A stretch of 64,000 nt of DNA, taken from Mesorhizobium sp. Root157 (GTDB taxonomy: Bacteria; Pseudomonadota; Alphaproteobacteria; Rhizobiales; Rhizobiaceae). The DNA is taken from contig NZ_LMGJ01000037.1 in the NCBI RefSeq assembly GCF_001427385.1, positions 2,629 to 66,628 on the forward strand. Reading direction: 5' to 3'. This document shows, in pieces, positions 1-11,290 of the stretch. The notes beneath the pieces were generated by a model. It saw only the letters and a program-made list of their open reading frames with translations, ran no database searches and had not been told where the DNA came from. Numbering within the stretch: position 1 is the first letter of the stretch; the number at the start of each line of letters is the position of its first letter. The translations under genes were made by a program, and so were the position numbers.

Positions 1-198
1 GCGGAGCAAAACCAGGCCACCGCCGAAACGGGCGATCAGCCAGGCACCGTCTGACCCGCGACAACCACGCCAAATCCTGACGGCCGCTCGCTCGCTACTG
101 CGCTATGGAAAAGCGCGCTTCGCGAGCGGCCTCCGCCGCGCCCAGACTGGCCCGGTTTTACTCCGCCCCAGTGGCCTGGTTTTGCTCCGCCGTTGACA
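1..198. mobile_element. Short IS21-type non-autonomous element (MITE-like), truncated by the window edge
   Basis: A 20-bp motif (GCGGAGCAAAACCAGGCCAC, 1-20) is repeated as an exact reverse complement at 171-190, and an 18-of-20 direct copy of the right motif (172-191) lies 24 bp further in at 148-167. Multiple terminal repeats and an end in TTGACA (193-198) are what IS21-family termini look like. Only about 150 bp separates the two ends and it holds no istA/istB coding. The interior carries a perfect 10-bp stem (82-91 with 122-131). I infer an internally deleted derivative whose other end lies about 8 bases before the window. Family assignment is from memory of IS21 ends, not from a search. 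Confidence 0.5.
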
Positions 199-489
199 CG
201 CATTTGCGAAGATTGTGCGCAAAGAAGTTGCGCAACTGGAAAATGACATCACGCCGTTCAGCTAGGCGGTCGCTTCGCCACGGGGTGAGCATGAAGCCTT
301 GGCCAAAAAGCTCACCACCGAGCGTCAGAACGACCCAAGATGGGTGCGCCTTTCCCTCGATACGCAACGCTACCTGAATGACCTCCACATCCGTATCCAG
401 AACCGGACAGGCAGAAAACCACCCAAATCAGCCTTTGATCAACTACGCTCAGATCCCGCTTTCCAAGTTACGCGGGGCCGAGGCGAAAC
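199..489. other. Non-coding stretch beside the IS-like element, possible gene debris
   Basis: No convincing gene. A short open frame at 200-265 (plus strand, ending TAG) reads like the charged, helical C-terminus of a protein that would have continued across the element, so it may be debris of a gene broken by the insertion. A later plus-strand frame of 69 codons (299-508) has an ATG but no clear ribosome binding site, matches no family I recognise and overlaps the end of the transporter gene. I do not call either as a gene. Confidence 0.35.
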
Positions 490-1698
490 TTATTTCCTCG
501 CCCAATAGGCCGCGAACCAGAATCCGGCGCATAAAGTCAATGAGCCGGCAAAGATGACGGCGAGAACGGCGCCGTAGCCGCCGCTCGCCTGCCACAGAAG
601 GGCGGCGCCGAACGGGGCGAGCGCCGTCACCATGTTCATCGGCGCCACCAGCGAGCCGTTGACGGCGCCATAGGCTTCGCGGCTCACCATTTCGGGAACG
701 GCGACGCCGCGCACGATGGTGATCATGCCGTTGGCCGCGCCGTAGAAGGCGGCGATGGCCGCGAGGAGCAAGGTCTGCGGCGGGGCGAAGGCAAAGCCCA
801 GGATCGCCAGCGGAAACACCACCACGATGAAGGAGCCAAGCTTGCGCACCGGCGCTTCCGCCGCCAGCGCCCCGATGGCGATGCGTCCGGCGACCTGGGC
901 CGGGCCGATGACGGCGAGCACCGTCACCGCCCCCCTGGTGTCGAGGCCGCGTTCGAGGAACAGCGGGAAGAAGTGATAGGTGAGGGAGGAGAACGCCAGG
1001 GCATAGGACGCCCAGGCGACCATCAGGCCCCAGTAGGCCGGCTTGCGCATCGCCGCCGCCACGGCGGCGCGCCCGGCGGCGGGAACGGGTTCGCCAGGTT
1101 GCGCGACGTGGCGCGGCGCGTCCCTTGCCGGGTCGATGGCGCGGAAATAGAGGCCGCCGCAGACCAGGATGTTGACGGCAGCCATGACCAGCAGCGCATC
1201 GCGCCAGCCGCGCATTTCGATGACGAACTGGATGATCGGGATGAACACGGTGCTGGCGAAGCCGCCCCACAGCGTCAGCGCGGTGATGCCCCTGCGTGCT
1301 TTCAGCGCGCCGACCCTGCGGGCGACCACCGCAAAGGCGGGTTCGTAGAGCGTGGCCGCCTGCATGCAGCCCAGCCCCGCCAGCACGAGATAGAAGGCGG
1401 CGATGCTTTCGACCTGGGACCAGGCGGCAAGCAACAGCCCGGCGGCGACGGAGGCCCCCGTCATGATGAGGCGTCCGTGGCCGCGGTCGATGGCCGCGCC
1501 GACGGGATAGGCGGCGAGGCCGGCAAGCAGCACGCCGATGGTGGCCGCGCCGTAAAGCTCCGATTTCGACCAGCCGAGATCGGCGCGCATGGCTTCGGCG
1601 ATCAGCGGGAAGCCGTAGAAGATGGTGCCCCACGAGCAGATCTGGGCCGCGCCCAGCGCGCTGATGAACCATCCGGTTCCGCTGCTGTCAGCCTTCAT
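490..1698 (-). CDS. MFS transporter
   Basis: A 402-residue, strongly hydrophobic inner-membrane protein with the size and helix pattern of a 12-segment major facilitator. The loop around residues 68-76 (PVGAAIDRG) corresponds to the conserved acidic/basic loop between helices 2 and 3, and a long polar loop near residues 190-215 separates the two six-helix halves. The start is chosen because GGAG stands 6 bases before the ATG. Substrate is unknown: the sequence resembles the monocarboxylate/oxalate-formate antiporter side of the superfamily, but that is only an impression. It lies 139 bp downstream of the malic enzyme on the same strand, so read-through is possible but not needed. Confidence 0.85.
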   Translation of the reverse strand: MKADSSGTGWFISALGAAQICSWGTIFYGFPLIAEAMRADLGWSKSELYGAATIGVLLAGLAAYPVGAAIDRGHGRLIMTGASVAAGLLLAAWSQVESIAAFYLVLAGLGCMQAATLYEPAFAVVARRVGALKARRGITALTLWGGFASTVFIPIIQFVIEMRGWRDALLVMAAVNILVCGGLYFRAIDPARDAPRHVAQPGEPVPAAGRAAVAAAMRKPAYWGLMVAWASYALAFSSLTYHFFPLFLERGLDTRGAVTVLAVIGPAQVAGRIAIGALAAEAPVRKLGSFIVVVFPLAILGFAFAPPQTLLLAAIAAFYGAANGMITIVRGVAVPEMVSREAYGAVNGSLVAPMNMVTALAPFGAALLWQASGGYGAVLAVIFAGSLTLCAGFWFAAYWARK

Positions 1699-1837
1699 GG
1701 CGCGCTCCGGCAGGAAGGTAGGTCATGGTTGCCGCCGCCGCCGATGGCGGCGGCGGGCAAGGGGTGCCAGACTTCGCCGCCGGGCGCGATGGTCCACGAC
1801 CGCCCGACCGCATGGGCAGCAGGCGCCGGTGGGGTTT

Positions 1838-4123
<2,286 letters not shown>

Positions 4124-4291
4124 GCTGCTGGATCCTCCGTGGGCAGACGCCTGGCCGGCGCGCGCCGTCTTTCTTTTGTGGGTTGTTCGGGATTAAGGCT
4201 ACACTTCGCCGCCGTAAAGCGCCAAGCAGATGAACTGGCAAATAATGGAAAGAGTTTCTTGAACGACACCACTTCCATCCGCATCGGGGCC

Positions 4292-7066
4292 ATGGCAGCG
4301 TCGGACGGCGCTGGCGTGCCGGCGCCTGCTGCCGGCGGCGTGACGCCGATGCCGGCCGCCGCGGGCGGCGCTACACCGATGTCAGCCGCCGCGGGCGGCG
4401 TTACCCCGATGATGGAACAATATATCGAGATCAAGGCGGCGAACCCGGATTCGCTGCTGTTCTATCGCATGGGCGATTTCTACGAACTGTTCTTCGACGA
4501 CGCGGAAAAGGCAAGTGCGGCACTCGGCATCGTCTTGACCAGGCGCGGCAAGCACCAGGGCGCCGATATCCCGATGTGCGGCGTGCCGGTGCATGCGGCG
4601 GACGATTATCTGCAAAAGCTGATCGGGCAAGGCTTTCGCGTTGCGGTGTGCGAGCAGATCGAGGACCCGGCCGAAGCAAAGAAGCGCGGCTCCAAGTCGG
4701 TGGTGCGCCGCGACGTGATCCGGCTGGTGACGCCCGGCACCATCACCGAGGACAAGCTTCTGGCGCCGTCCGAATCGAGCTTCCTGATGGCGCTGGGGCG
4801 GGTGAAGGGCGCGACAGGCACCGAAGGAACCTACGCGTTGGCCTGGATCGACATTTCCACCGGTGCCTTCCGCGTCGCCGAGACCACCGGCGAGCGGTTG
4901 CTGGCCGACATCTTCCGCGTCGATCCGCGCGAACTGATCGTCGCCGAGCCGGTCTTCTACGATGCCGGACTGAAGCCGGTGCTCGACGTGCTCGGCCGCG
5001 TCGCCAGTCCGCAGCCGCCGTCGCTGTTCGATTCGGCAACGGCGCCCGGCCGGATCGCCCGCTTCTTCGACGTGGCGACGCCGGACGCGTTCGGCAGCTT
5101 CAGCCGCGCCGAACTGTCGGCAATCTGCGGGGCGATCGCCTATGTCGAGAAAACGCAGAAGGCGGAGCGTCCGCCGCTGTCCAGGCCCGAGCGCGAGGAG
5201 GCCGGCTCGACGCTGTTCATCGATCCGGCGACCCGCGCCAATCTGGAGCTTTTGCGCACGCTGTCCGGCAGCCGCGACGGCTCGCTGTTCAAGGCTATCG
5301 ACCGCACCGTGACCGGCGGCGGCGCGCGGCTTCTGGCCGACCGGCTGATGGCGCCGCTGACCGATCCGGCGGCGATTGCAGCAAGGCTCGACTCGGTGTC
5401 GTTCTTCCGCAACGAGCCGCGCCTCGGCGAGGCGGTGCGGCTTGCGCTGAAGGGCGTTGCCGACATGCCACGGGCGCTGTCCAGGCTGGCGCTGAACCGT
5501 GGCGGGCCGCGCGATCTCGGCGCCTTGCGGGCAGGATTTTCCGCTGCTATGGCCATCGCCGACATCTTCGCCAATGCAGCACCCCCGACTGAAATCGCAC
5601 AGGCGCTGAGCGCCATTTCCGATTTGCCGCCGCCGCTGGCCGCCCATCTGGAAAGGGCGCTTGGCGATGAACTGCCGCTGTTGAAACGCGACGGCGGTTT
5701 CGTGCGCGCCGGCTACGATGCGGAACTGGACGAGATGCGGGCGTTGCGCGACGGCACGCGCCGCGTCATCGCCGCCATGGAGCGCGACCTCGCCGAAGAA
5801 ACCGGCATCCGCTCGCTGAAGATCCGGCACAACAATGTGTTGGGCTATTACATCGAGGTGACGGCCAATCATTCAGCCGCCATGACCGGTACGGACGAGG
5901 CGCGTGGAAAATTCATCCACCGCCAGACCATGGCCAGCGCCATGCGCTTCACCACCACCGAGCTTGCCGGGCTGGAGACGAAGATCGCCAATGCCGCCGA
6001 CCGGGCGCTGGCCATCGAGCTTGCCGTCTTCGAGGCGCTGGTGACGGAGGCGGTGGCGGCAGCGGACGCGATCCGCGCCGGGGCTGGAGCGTTGGCCGTG
6101 CTCGACGTTTCGGCGGCGCTGGCGCTGTTGTCCGAGAGTGAGAACTGGTGCCGCCCGCAGGTCGATGCCAGCCTCGCCTTCGACATCGTTGGCGGGCGTC
6201 ACCCGGTGGTCGAACAGGCGTTGCGCCGCTCCGCCGAAGCGCCGTTCGTTGCCAATGACTGCGACCTGTCTCCGGAAGGCGACGCCAAAGCCGGGGCGAT
6301 CTGGTTGCTGACCGGGCCGAACATGGGCGGCAAGTCGACCTTTCTGCGCCAGAACGCGCTGATCGCCATCCTTGCCCAGACAGGCTCCTATGTGCCGGCG
6401 ACGAGCGCCCATATCGGCGTCGTCGACCGGCTGTTTTCCCGCGTCGGCGCTTCCGACGATCTGGCGCGCGGGCGCTCCACCTTCATGGTCGAGATGGTCG
6501 AGACGGCGGCGATCCTCAACCAGGCCGGTGAACGGGCGCTGGTCATCCTGGACGAGATCGGCCGCGGCACCGCCACCTATGACGGCCTGTCGATCGCCTG
6601 GGCGGCGGTGGAATACCTGCACGAGAAGAACCGCTGCCGCGCGGTCTTCGCCACCCATTTCCACGAGATGACGGCGCTGGCGGGAAAGCTGGCGCGCCTG
6701 CACAACGTCACCATGCGGGTGAAGGAATGGGAGGGCGACGTGGTCTTCCTGCACGAGATCGGCAAGGGTGCGGCCGACCGCAGCTACGGCGTGCAGGTGG
6801 CGCGGCTTGCCGGCCTGCCGGAGGCGGTGGTGGCGCGCGCCAAGGAGGTTTTGCACCAGTTGGAGGAAGGCGAGGTTTCCGGCAAGACCGACCGGCTGGC
6901 TGACGATCTGCCGCTGTTTTCGATAGCGGCCAAACGCGAGGCCCCGAGGTCCTCAAGCCCGGTCAAGAGCGATGCGGTGGGCGAAGCGCTCGGTTCGCTC
7001 AATCTCGACGAGATGACGCCGCGCGAGGCGCTGGAGATGCTCTATCGGCTGAAGGCCATGGTGTAG
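4292..7066 (+). CDS. mutS: DNA mismatch repair ATPase MutS
   Basis: Recognises base mismatches and small loops and recruits MutL. The mismatch-binding domain begins at TPMMEQY and contains the Phe-X-Glu motif (FYELF in [12 protein letters not shown]); the ATPase domain has Walker A (GPNMGGKST, near residue 675) and Walker B ([15 protein letters not shown]). Full length at about 924 residues. The reading frame stays open far upstream, antisense to the malic enzyme, so the start must be chosen: ATG at 4292 is used here, but TTG at 4259, preceded by GGAAAGAG, is a fair alternative that would add 11 residues. Between start and mismatch domain lies a low-complexity Ala/Gly/Pro leader built of tandem repeats (4334-4411). 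Confidence 0.95.
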   Translation: MAASDGAGVPAPAAGGVTPMPAAAGGATPMSAAAGGVTPMMEQYIEIKAANPDSLLFYRMGDFYELFFDDAEKASAALGIVLTRRGKHQGADIPMCGVPVHAADDYLQKLIGQGFRVAVCEQIEDPAEAKKRGSKSVVRRDVIRLVTPGTITEDKLLAPSESSFLMALGRVKGATGTEGTYALAWIDISTGAFRVAETTGERLLADIFRVDPRELIVAEPVFYDAGLKPVLDVLGRVASPQPPSLFDSATAPGRIARFFDVATPDAFGSFSRAELSAICGAIAYVEKTQKAERPPLSRPEREEAGSTLFIDPATRANLELLRTLSGSRDGSLFKAIDRTVTGGGARLLADRLMAPLTDPAAIAARLDSVSFFRNEPRLGEAVRLALKGVADMPRALSRLALNRGGPRDLGALRAGFSAAMAIADIFANAAPPTEIAQALSAISDLPPPLAAHLERALGDELPLLKRDGGFVRAGYDAELDEMRALRDGTRRVIAAMERDLAEETGIRSLKIRHNNVLGYYIEVTANHSAAMTGTDEARGKFIHRQTMASAMRFTTTELAGLETKIANAADRALAIELAVFEALVTEAVAAADAIRAGAGALAVLDVSAALALLSESENWCRPQVDASLAFDIVGGRHPVVEQALRRSAEAPFVANDCDLSPEGDAKAGAIWLLTGPNMGGKSTFLRQNALIAILAQTGSYVPATSAHIGVVDRLFSRVGASDDLARGRSTFMVEMVETAAILNQAGERALVILDEIGRGTATYDGLSIAWAAVEYLHEKNRCRAVFATHFHEMTALAGKLARLHNVTMRVKEWEGDVVFLHEIGKGAADRSYGVQVARLAGLPEAVVARAKEVLHQLEEGEVSGKTDRLADDLPLFSIAAKREAPRSSSPVKSDAVGEALGSLNLDEMTPREALEMLYRLKAMV
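4334..4411 (+). repeat. In-frame 30-bp tandem repeat inside the mutS leader
   Basis: Two full 30-base units (4334-4363, 4364-4393) and an 18-base partial third (4394-4411) encode [20 protein letters not shown] and GGVTPM. The unit length is a multiple of three, so gain or loss of a unit keeps the frame. The last partial unit merges into the conserved TPMMEQY start of the mismatch-binding domain, which suggests the array arose by duplication of that boundary. Confidence 0.9.
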
Positions 7067-7147
7067 GTCAGAACGCAGACCACGTTGTTATTCGCCGCTG
7101 CGTGCTGCATTCTTGAAGGCCGACGCTGAACAACGGGGAGGACATCG

Positions 7148-7744
7148 ATGCGCCGCAACCTGTTTCGTGCCGTCTGCGCTACCCTGTTTGTCGGCACAAC
7201 TGCGACCGCCGTGTGCGCTGCAAGCAAAGCCGATTCGGTGACGGCCTGCAGCATTGCCGCATGGACGACCGACAAGGATCCCAACGGGCTCAATGTGCGC
7301 GCCGCAGCGGGAACCGACGCCGCCGTGGTGGCGACGCTTCCTCCGCCCGTCGAGACTGAGGGCCATTCATTCGGGGCCGAAGTTTCGATCACAGGGTCGA
7401 AGGACGGCTGGTTCCGCATCGAAAAGGCGGTGCGGGAAGACTATGTCGGCGATCAGAAGACCAAGGTTCTCTTCGAGGGCGAGGGCTGGGTGACGGGTCG
7501 GTTCCTTTCGCTTACCGTCAACGCCATCGACCTGCGGCGCGACCCGTCGATCAGCGCGCCTGTCGTCACCCGACTCATCGGCCAGGATGCCGAGGGCGTA
7601 GGCGCAGGACCGGATTCCTTTGCCATCGAGCGGCTCGAAGCCTGCGAGGGCAATTGGGTGAAGATCAAGGGGACGTTTCTCGGCAGCGAGTTCAATGGCT
7701 GGACGACGGGGACCTGTTCGAACCAGGTGACGACCTGCCCATGA
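7148..7744 (+). CDS. Secreted SH3-domain (SH3b) protein
   Basis: A 198-residue exported protein of unknown role. Residues 1-24 form a signal peptide (two Arg, hydrophobic core, cleavage near AVCAA). The rest reads as two bacterial SH3-like modules: one around residues 45-120 with the typical LNVRAAAGTDAAVVATL opening, one around 125-190 (IDLRRDPSISAPVVTRL). SH3b modules usually bind cell wall peptides or protein partners in the periplasm. A good GGGGAGG ribosome site lies 8 bases before the ATG. Same strand as mutS, 81 bp downstream, but functionally unrelated. Confidence 0.8.
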   Translation: MRRNLFRAVCATLFVGTTATAVCAASKADSVTACSIAAWTTDKDPNGLNVRAAAGTDAAVVATLPPPVETEGHSFGAEVSITGSKDGWFRIEKAVREDYVGDQKTKVLFEGEGWVTGRFLSLTVNAIDLRRDPSISAPVVTRLIGQDAEGVGAGPDSFAIERLEACEGNWVKIKGTFLGSEFNGWTTGTCSNQVTTCP

Positions 7745-7766
7745 CGGGCGCGGCCAGCGGCAACAC

Positions 7767-8639
7767 TCAGGCGAGCGCCGCCGGCCGATGCGCCTCTTTT
7801 TGCCGGGCGATCCAGTCCACCGTCGGGGCAATGCCGCCGAACGGGTAGAAGTGGAGCCGGATCGTGCCGAGGTCATCGGCGGCGAGCCTTTTTCCGAGTT
7901 GCGCGAGAAACCGTCCCGGCCCGACCTTGCTGAGAAGGTTGGCGAGCGAGAAGCCGTATTTGTGCGCGATTGCCGCCGAGGTGCCGACGCCGAACTGTAC
8001 GGCAAAGCGCAGCAGGCGCCTGACATCTGCAGGGCCGGGAACGCCGATGCGGATCGGCGCGTCGATGCCCAGCGCCCGCACCCGTTCGATCCAGACGATG
8101 ACGGCCTCGGCGTCGAAGCCGTATTGGGTGGTGATCTCGACGGTTCGCCCGGCCCCGCGCAACAGTTCGACCTTGCGGGCGAGCGCATCCCACAGTGCCG
8201 CTTCGACGATCTTCGGATGGCCTTCGGGATAACCGACGATGCCGACATGGCGGATGCCGTGGTCGTCGAGGATGTTGCTGGCGATGAGGTCGAGCGAATC
8301 GCGGTAGGGACCGGCTGGCGATGACGGGTCGCCGCCGACGAGGATGACGCGCTCGATATGGGCGGCGCGGACAAGGCCGGACAAAAGCGCGTCGCGGTCG
8401 TCCTTCGACTTCAACCGGCGCGATGAGATGATCGGCACCGGCAGGAAGCCGCACTGGCGGATGACCGTGGCGGCGTTGATGCGCTGGTCGTGGCTCTCAT
8501 TGCCGAGGAAGGCAATGTTGATGGGGGTCGACGGGGCGATTGTGGCCCGCGCTTCTCCGATCTCGGCGATATCCTTGCCGGTGATCTCCAGCGCATAGGT
8601 TTCGAACAGGCGATGGATGGGGTGCGCGGTGATGGTCAT
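7767..8639 (-). CDS. Methylenetetrahydrofolate reductase-like protein
   Basis: A 290-residue TIM-barrel protein of the MTHFR superfamily: NIAFLGNESHDQ, a VILVGGDPSSPAGPY segment (the flavin/folate loop), and VGYPEGHP match the MetF barrel. It is not the housekeeping MetF in context: no metH or other methionine gene is nearby, and the N-terminus diverges. MetF-like paralogues in alphaproteobacteria often work in one-carbon catabolism (oxidising methyl-THF from methylated amines or betaines), so a link with the MttB-like methyltransferase at 28261-29850 is possible. Transcribed toward the SH3 gene, 22 bp from its end. Confidence 0.75.
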   Translation of the reverse strand: MTITAHPIHRLFETYALEITGKDIAEIGEARATIAPSTPINIAFLGNESHDQRINAATVIRQCGFLPVPIISSRRLKSKDDRDALLSGLVRAAHIERVILVGGDPSSPAGPYRDSLDLIASNILDDHGIRHVGIVGYPEGHPKIVEAALWDALARKVELLRGAGRTVEITTQYGFDAEAVIVWIERVRALGIDAPIRIGVPGPADVRRLLRFAVQFGVGTSAAIAHKYGFSLANLLSKVGPGRFLAQLGKRLAADDLGTIRLHFYPFGGIAPTVDWIARQKEAHRPAALA

Positions 8640-8876
8640 CTGGGTTCCGTCGATTGGTCCTGGTCCTGCCGGGCAGGCGCGGCGAAGGAGGACTTGCGCG
8701 CCGGCCCTGCACCGGTGCTTTATGATGCCGACCCCGCGGACAACGGCAATGCGGCCAACGGCCTCGCCATTGTCTGCGAAAAGTGAACGAACAGTCCTCG
8801 ACCGTCTCTATTTATGGAACCAGTGCGAAGGCCGATATTGCAGGTCGAAACGGACCATCAGTCCAAGGAGGACATC

Positions 8877-9830
8877 ATGACACTGCAACTGACAGGCATT
8901 CATCACCTGACCGCGATCACCGCCAATGCCCCGGCCAACAAGCGCTTCTACACCGAGACGCTAGGCCTGAGGCTGGTGAAGAAGACGGTCAACCAGGACG
9001 ACACCAGCGCCTATCATCTGTTCTATGCCGATGGCAAAGCCTCGCCCGGCACCGACCTGACCTTCTTCGACTGGCCGGTGGCGCCCGAGCGGCGCGGCAC
9101 GCATTCGATTTCCCGCACCGGTCTGCGCGTTGCCGGCCACGCCAGCCTCGACTGGTGGCGCGAGCGCCTGGTGAAGGCGGGCGTCAAGGTTGGCGATGTG
9201 GTCGAGGTCGATGGGCGCGGCGGGCTCGACTTCGAGGATTTCGAGGGCCAGCGTTTCCGGCTGGTCGATGACGGCGGTGCCGGCGAAACGCATCCGTGGC
9301 AGGCAAGCCCGGTGCCGGCCGAGCACCAGATCCGCGGCCTTGGCCCGATCACCATTTCCGTGCCGGATCTGTCGCGTACCGAACCGGTGCTGACCAAGGT
9401 GATGAACATGCGCGAGACGCGCAGCTATGCCTCGCCGGACGGCGAAGGCACGGTGCACGTATTCGAGATGGGCGAAGGGGGAGCGGCGGCCGAATTGCAT
9501 GTCGCGGTGCAGCCGGGGCTGGACCCGGCCGGGCAAGGGGCAGGTGCCGTGCATCATGTCGCCTTCCGCACGCCCGATGTCGCCAGCATCCACGAATGGA
9601 CGGCACGGCTGAAAGGCTTCGGCCTGCCGTCGAGCGGCGAGGTGGAGCGTTATTACTTCCGCTCGCTCTATTTCCGCGAGCCGAACGGCATCCTGTTCGA
9701 GATCGCCACCGATGGGCCGGGCTTTGCCGTTGACGAGCCGATGGAGAGCCTTGGCGAGCGGCTGGCGCTGCCGCCGTTCCTGGAGCCGAAGCGCGCCTCG
9801 ATCGAGGCGAAACTGAAGCCGTTGGGTTGA
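8877..9830 (+). CDS. Ring-cleaving dioxygenase of the VOC/glyoxalase fold (MhqO-like)
   Basis: 317 residues with two vicinal-oxygen-chelate modules. Metal-ligand candidates are His in GIHHLTAI (near residue 9), His in AVHHVAFRT (near 225) and Glu in GILFEIA (near 275). The family cleaves hydroquinone or catechol-type rings, often for quinone detoxification; the actual substrate is unknown. The frame is open 63 bases upstream, but ATG at 8877 is preferred because AAGGAGG sits a few bases before it. Stands alone; the flanking reductase is on the other strand. Confidence 0.8.
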   Translation: MTLQLTGIHHLTAITANAPANKRFYTETLGLRLVKKTVNQDDTSAYHLFYADGKASPGTDLTFFDWPVAPERRGTHSISRTGLRVAGHASLDWWRERLVKAGVKVGDVVEVDGRGGLDFEDFEGQRFRLVDDGGAGETHPWQASPVPAEHQIRGLGPITISVPDLSRTEPVLTKVMNMRETRSYASPDGEGTVHVFEMGEGGAAAELHVAVQPGLDPAGQGAGAVHHVAFRTPDVASIHEWTARLKGFGLPSSGEVERYYFRSLYFREPNGILFEIATDGPGFAVDEPMESLGERLALPPFLEPKRASIEAKLKPLG

Positions 9831-9887
9831 GCTTATGCTGCCGGGGGTCCCTTTGGGCTCTCGGCTGTTCTCGGCCTTGTCTGGTTG

Positions 9888-9932
9888 AGCGTGATCGTGC
9901 CCGAAAACCGGTTTCCACTTTTCGGGATCAAA
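9888..9932. repeat. Dispersed rhizobial palindromic repeat (copy 1)
   Basis: Contains CCCGAAAA (9900-9907) facing TTTTCGGG (9919-9926) around an ACCGGTTTCCAC-like core. The same CCCGAAAA/ACCGGTTT/CCACTTTTCGGG words recur at 23811, 31205, 53210 and twice at 55150-55235. It lies between two convergent genes and could also act as a bidirectional hairpin. Confidence 0.75.
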
Positions 9933-9935
9933 CAC

Positions 9936-10775
9936 CTAGATCATCTCCAGCGGGCGCTTGCGCTGCGGCGGCGGGAAGGCCTTGTCGAGTTCGGCGAGAT
10001 CTTGCGGCGTCAGTTTGATGTCCAGCGCGGCGATGTTGTCGCGGACATGCCGGGGCCGCACCGCCTTGGGGATGGCGATGACGCCGGCCTGACTGATCGT
10101 CCAGGCAAGCGCGACCTGCGCCGCTGTCGCATCGTGGCGGGTGGCGATGGCGTCCAGCTTGCCGCTGCGGGCCAGCGCCCCCTGGTCGACCGGCGAATAG
10201 GCCATGATCGACAGGGCCCGCTTGCGGCTCCATGGCATAAGGTCGAACTCGATGCCGCGCCGGGCGAGGTTGTAGAGAACCTGGTTGGCTTGGCAGGCGC
10301 TGCCGCTCGGCACGCCCTCCAGTTCGTCCATGTCGTCGAGATCGAAATTGGAGACGCCCCAGTGGCGGATTTTTCCCGCCGCCTTCAACGCCTCGAAGGC
10401 GGCGACGGTTTCGGCCAGAGGCACGCCGCCGCGCCAGTGCAGCAGGTAAAGGTCGATGCGGTCGGTGCCGAGCCGTTTCAGGCTGCGCTCGCAGGCGGCG
10501 ATGGCGCCGGCGCGCGCGGCATTCGACGGCAGCACCTTGGAGACCAGGAACAGCCCGTCGCGGCGGCCCTTGACGGCCTCGGCCACGACAAGCTCGGCGT
10601 CGGCATACATTTCGGCGGTGTCGATCAATGTGGCGCCAAGGTCGAGGCCGAGGCGCAGTGCCGCAACTTCATCGGCAAAACGGCTTTGCGCCTCGCCCAT
10701 CTTCCACGTGCCCAGCCCGAACACGGGAACCGCTTCGCCGCAGGGCAGTTTCGTGGTCCTCGTTGTCATCGTCAT
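9936..10775 (-). CDS. Aldo/keto reductase
   Basis: A 279-residue NADPH-dependent carbonyl reductase of the AKR fold. The catalytic tetrad is visible: Asp52, Tyr57 (in DTAEMYADA), Lys80 (VSKVLP) and His113 (LLHWRGG). The C-terminal cofactor region reads [13 protein letters not shown] (about 240-252), the expected 2'-phosphate binding loop. Closest in feel to the 2,5-diketo-gluconate reductase/YeaE branch; physiological substrate unknown. Runs in the same direction as the copper genes behind it, but 85 bp away and probably independent. Confidence 0.9.
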   Translation of the reverse strand: MTMTTRTTKLPCGEAVPVFGLGTWKMGEAQSRFADEVAALRLGLDLGATLIDTAEMYADAELVVAEAVKGRRDGLFLVSKVLPSNAARAGAIAACERSLKRLGTDRIDLYLLHWRGGVPLAETVAAFEALKAAGKIRHWGVSNFDLDDMDELEGVPSGSACQANQVLYNLARRGIEFDLMPWSRKRALSIMAYSPVDQGALARSGKLDAIATRHDATAAQVALAWTISQAGVIAIPKAVRPRHVRDNIAALDIKLTPQDLAELDKAFPPPQRKRPLEMI

Positions 10776-10860
10776 GCTCCGTCGCCAAGGCGGTCACGGG
10801 CAAAAGGCCACAAAAGGCGTGGCGCGCCAACCCGGAGCGCCGCGACAATCGGCGAGTGGG

Positions 10861-11247
10861 TTACTTCGGCGGATTCGCGGCCAGCCATTCCTGCATCTGC
10901 CTGATTTCGGCCTCTTGGGCGGAAATGACCGCTTCGGCGAGCTTGCGCATGTCAGGGTCGTCGCCGTGCTCGAGCAGCACCTTGGCCATGTCGATGGCGG
11001 CCTGGTGGTGCGGGATCATGCCGCGCGCGAAATCGACGTCGGCATCGCCGGAGTATTCGAGCGCGCCCATGTCGGCGTGCATCTTGTCCATCGCCGCCTT
11101 GTAGCCGGCCGTGGAGGTGCTGTCCGCGCCCATCGCCGCCATGTCGTGGGTGCTGTGATCGGTCTGTGCCGAGGCGATCTGGAAGGTAGCGACGCCGCCA
11201 GCCAGCGCGATTGCAAGTGCGGCGAATTTCAGTTTGCTGGAAATCAT
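10861..11247 (-). CDS. DUF305 protein, copper-associated periplasmic protein
   Basis: 128 residues with a signal peptide (1-27, ending SAQT). The DUF305 signature is clear: His/Met-rich HSTHDMAAM, then [17 protein letters not shown], a four-helix ferritin-like motif rich in His and Met able to bind metal. DUF305 proteins are often coded beside copper exporters. It begins 43 bp after copA on the same strand with its own GGAG site, so it is very likely the second gene of a CueR-controlled copA unit and may store or hand over periplasmic copper. Confidence 0.85.
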   Translation of the reverse strand: MISSKLKFAALAIALAGGVATFQIASAQTDHSTHDMAAMGADSTSTAGYKAAMDKMHADMGALEYSGDADVDFARGMIPHHQAAIDMAKVLLEHGDDPDMRKLAEAVISAQEAEIRQMQEWLAANPPK

Positions 11248-11290
11248 CGATGGTCTCCTGTTGGTTGACCCGCCCGAATTGCGAAAAATC

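Noticed and set aside
105..508. Short plus-strand frames at 105-377 and 299-508
   Set aside because: No ribosome sites, no family match, they overlap the IS-like element or the transporter end.
4334..4411. Tandem repeat considered as a CRISPR-like array
   Set aside because: Units are directly adjacent without spacers and encode protein inside mutS. No CRISPR array or cas gene was seen anywhere in the window.
7148..7744. Grouping the two SH3b proteins (7148-7744 and 54361-55122) as one system
   Set aside because: Different architecture (secreted double module against membrane-anchored single module) and unrelated neighbourhoods.
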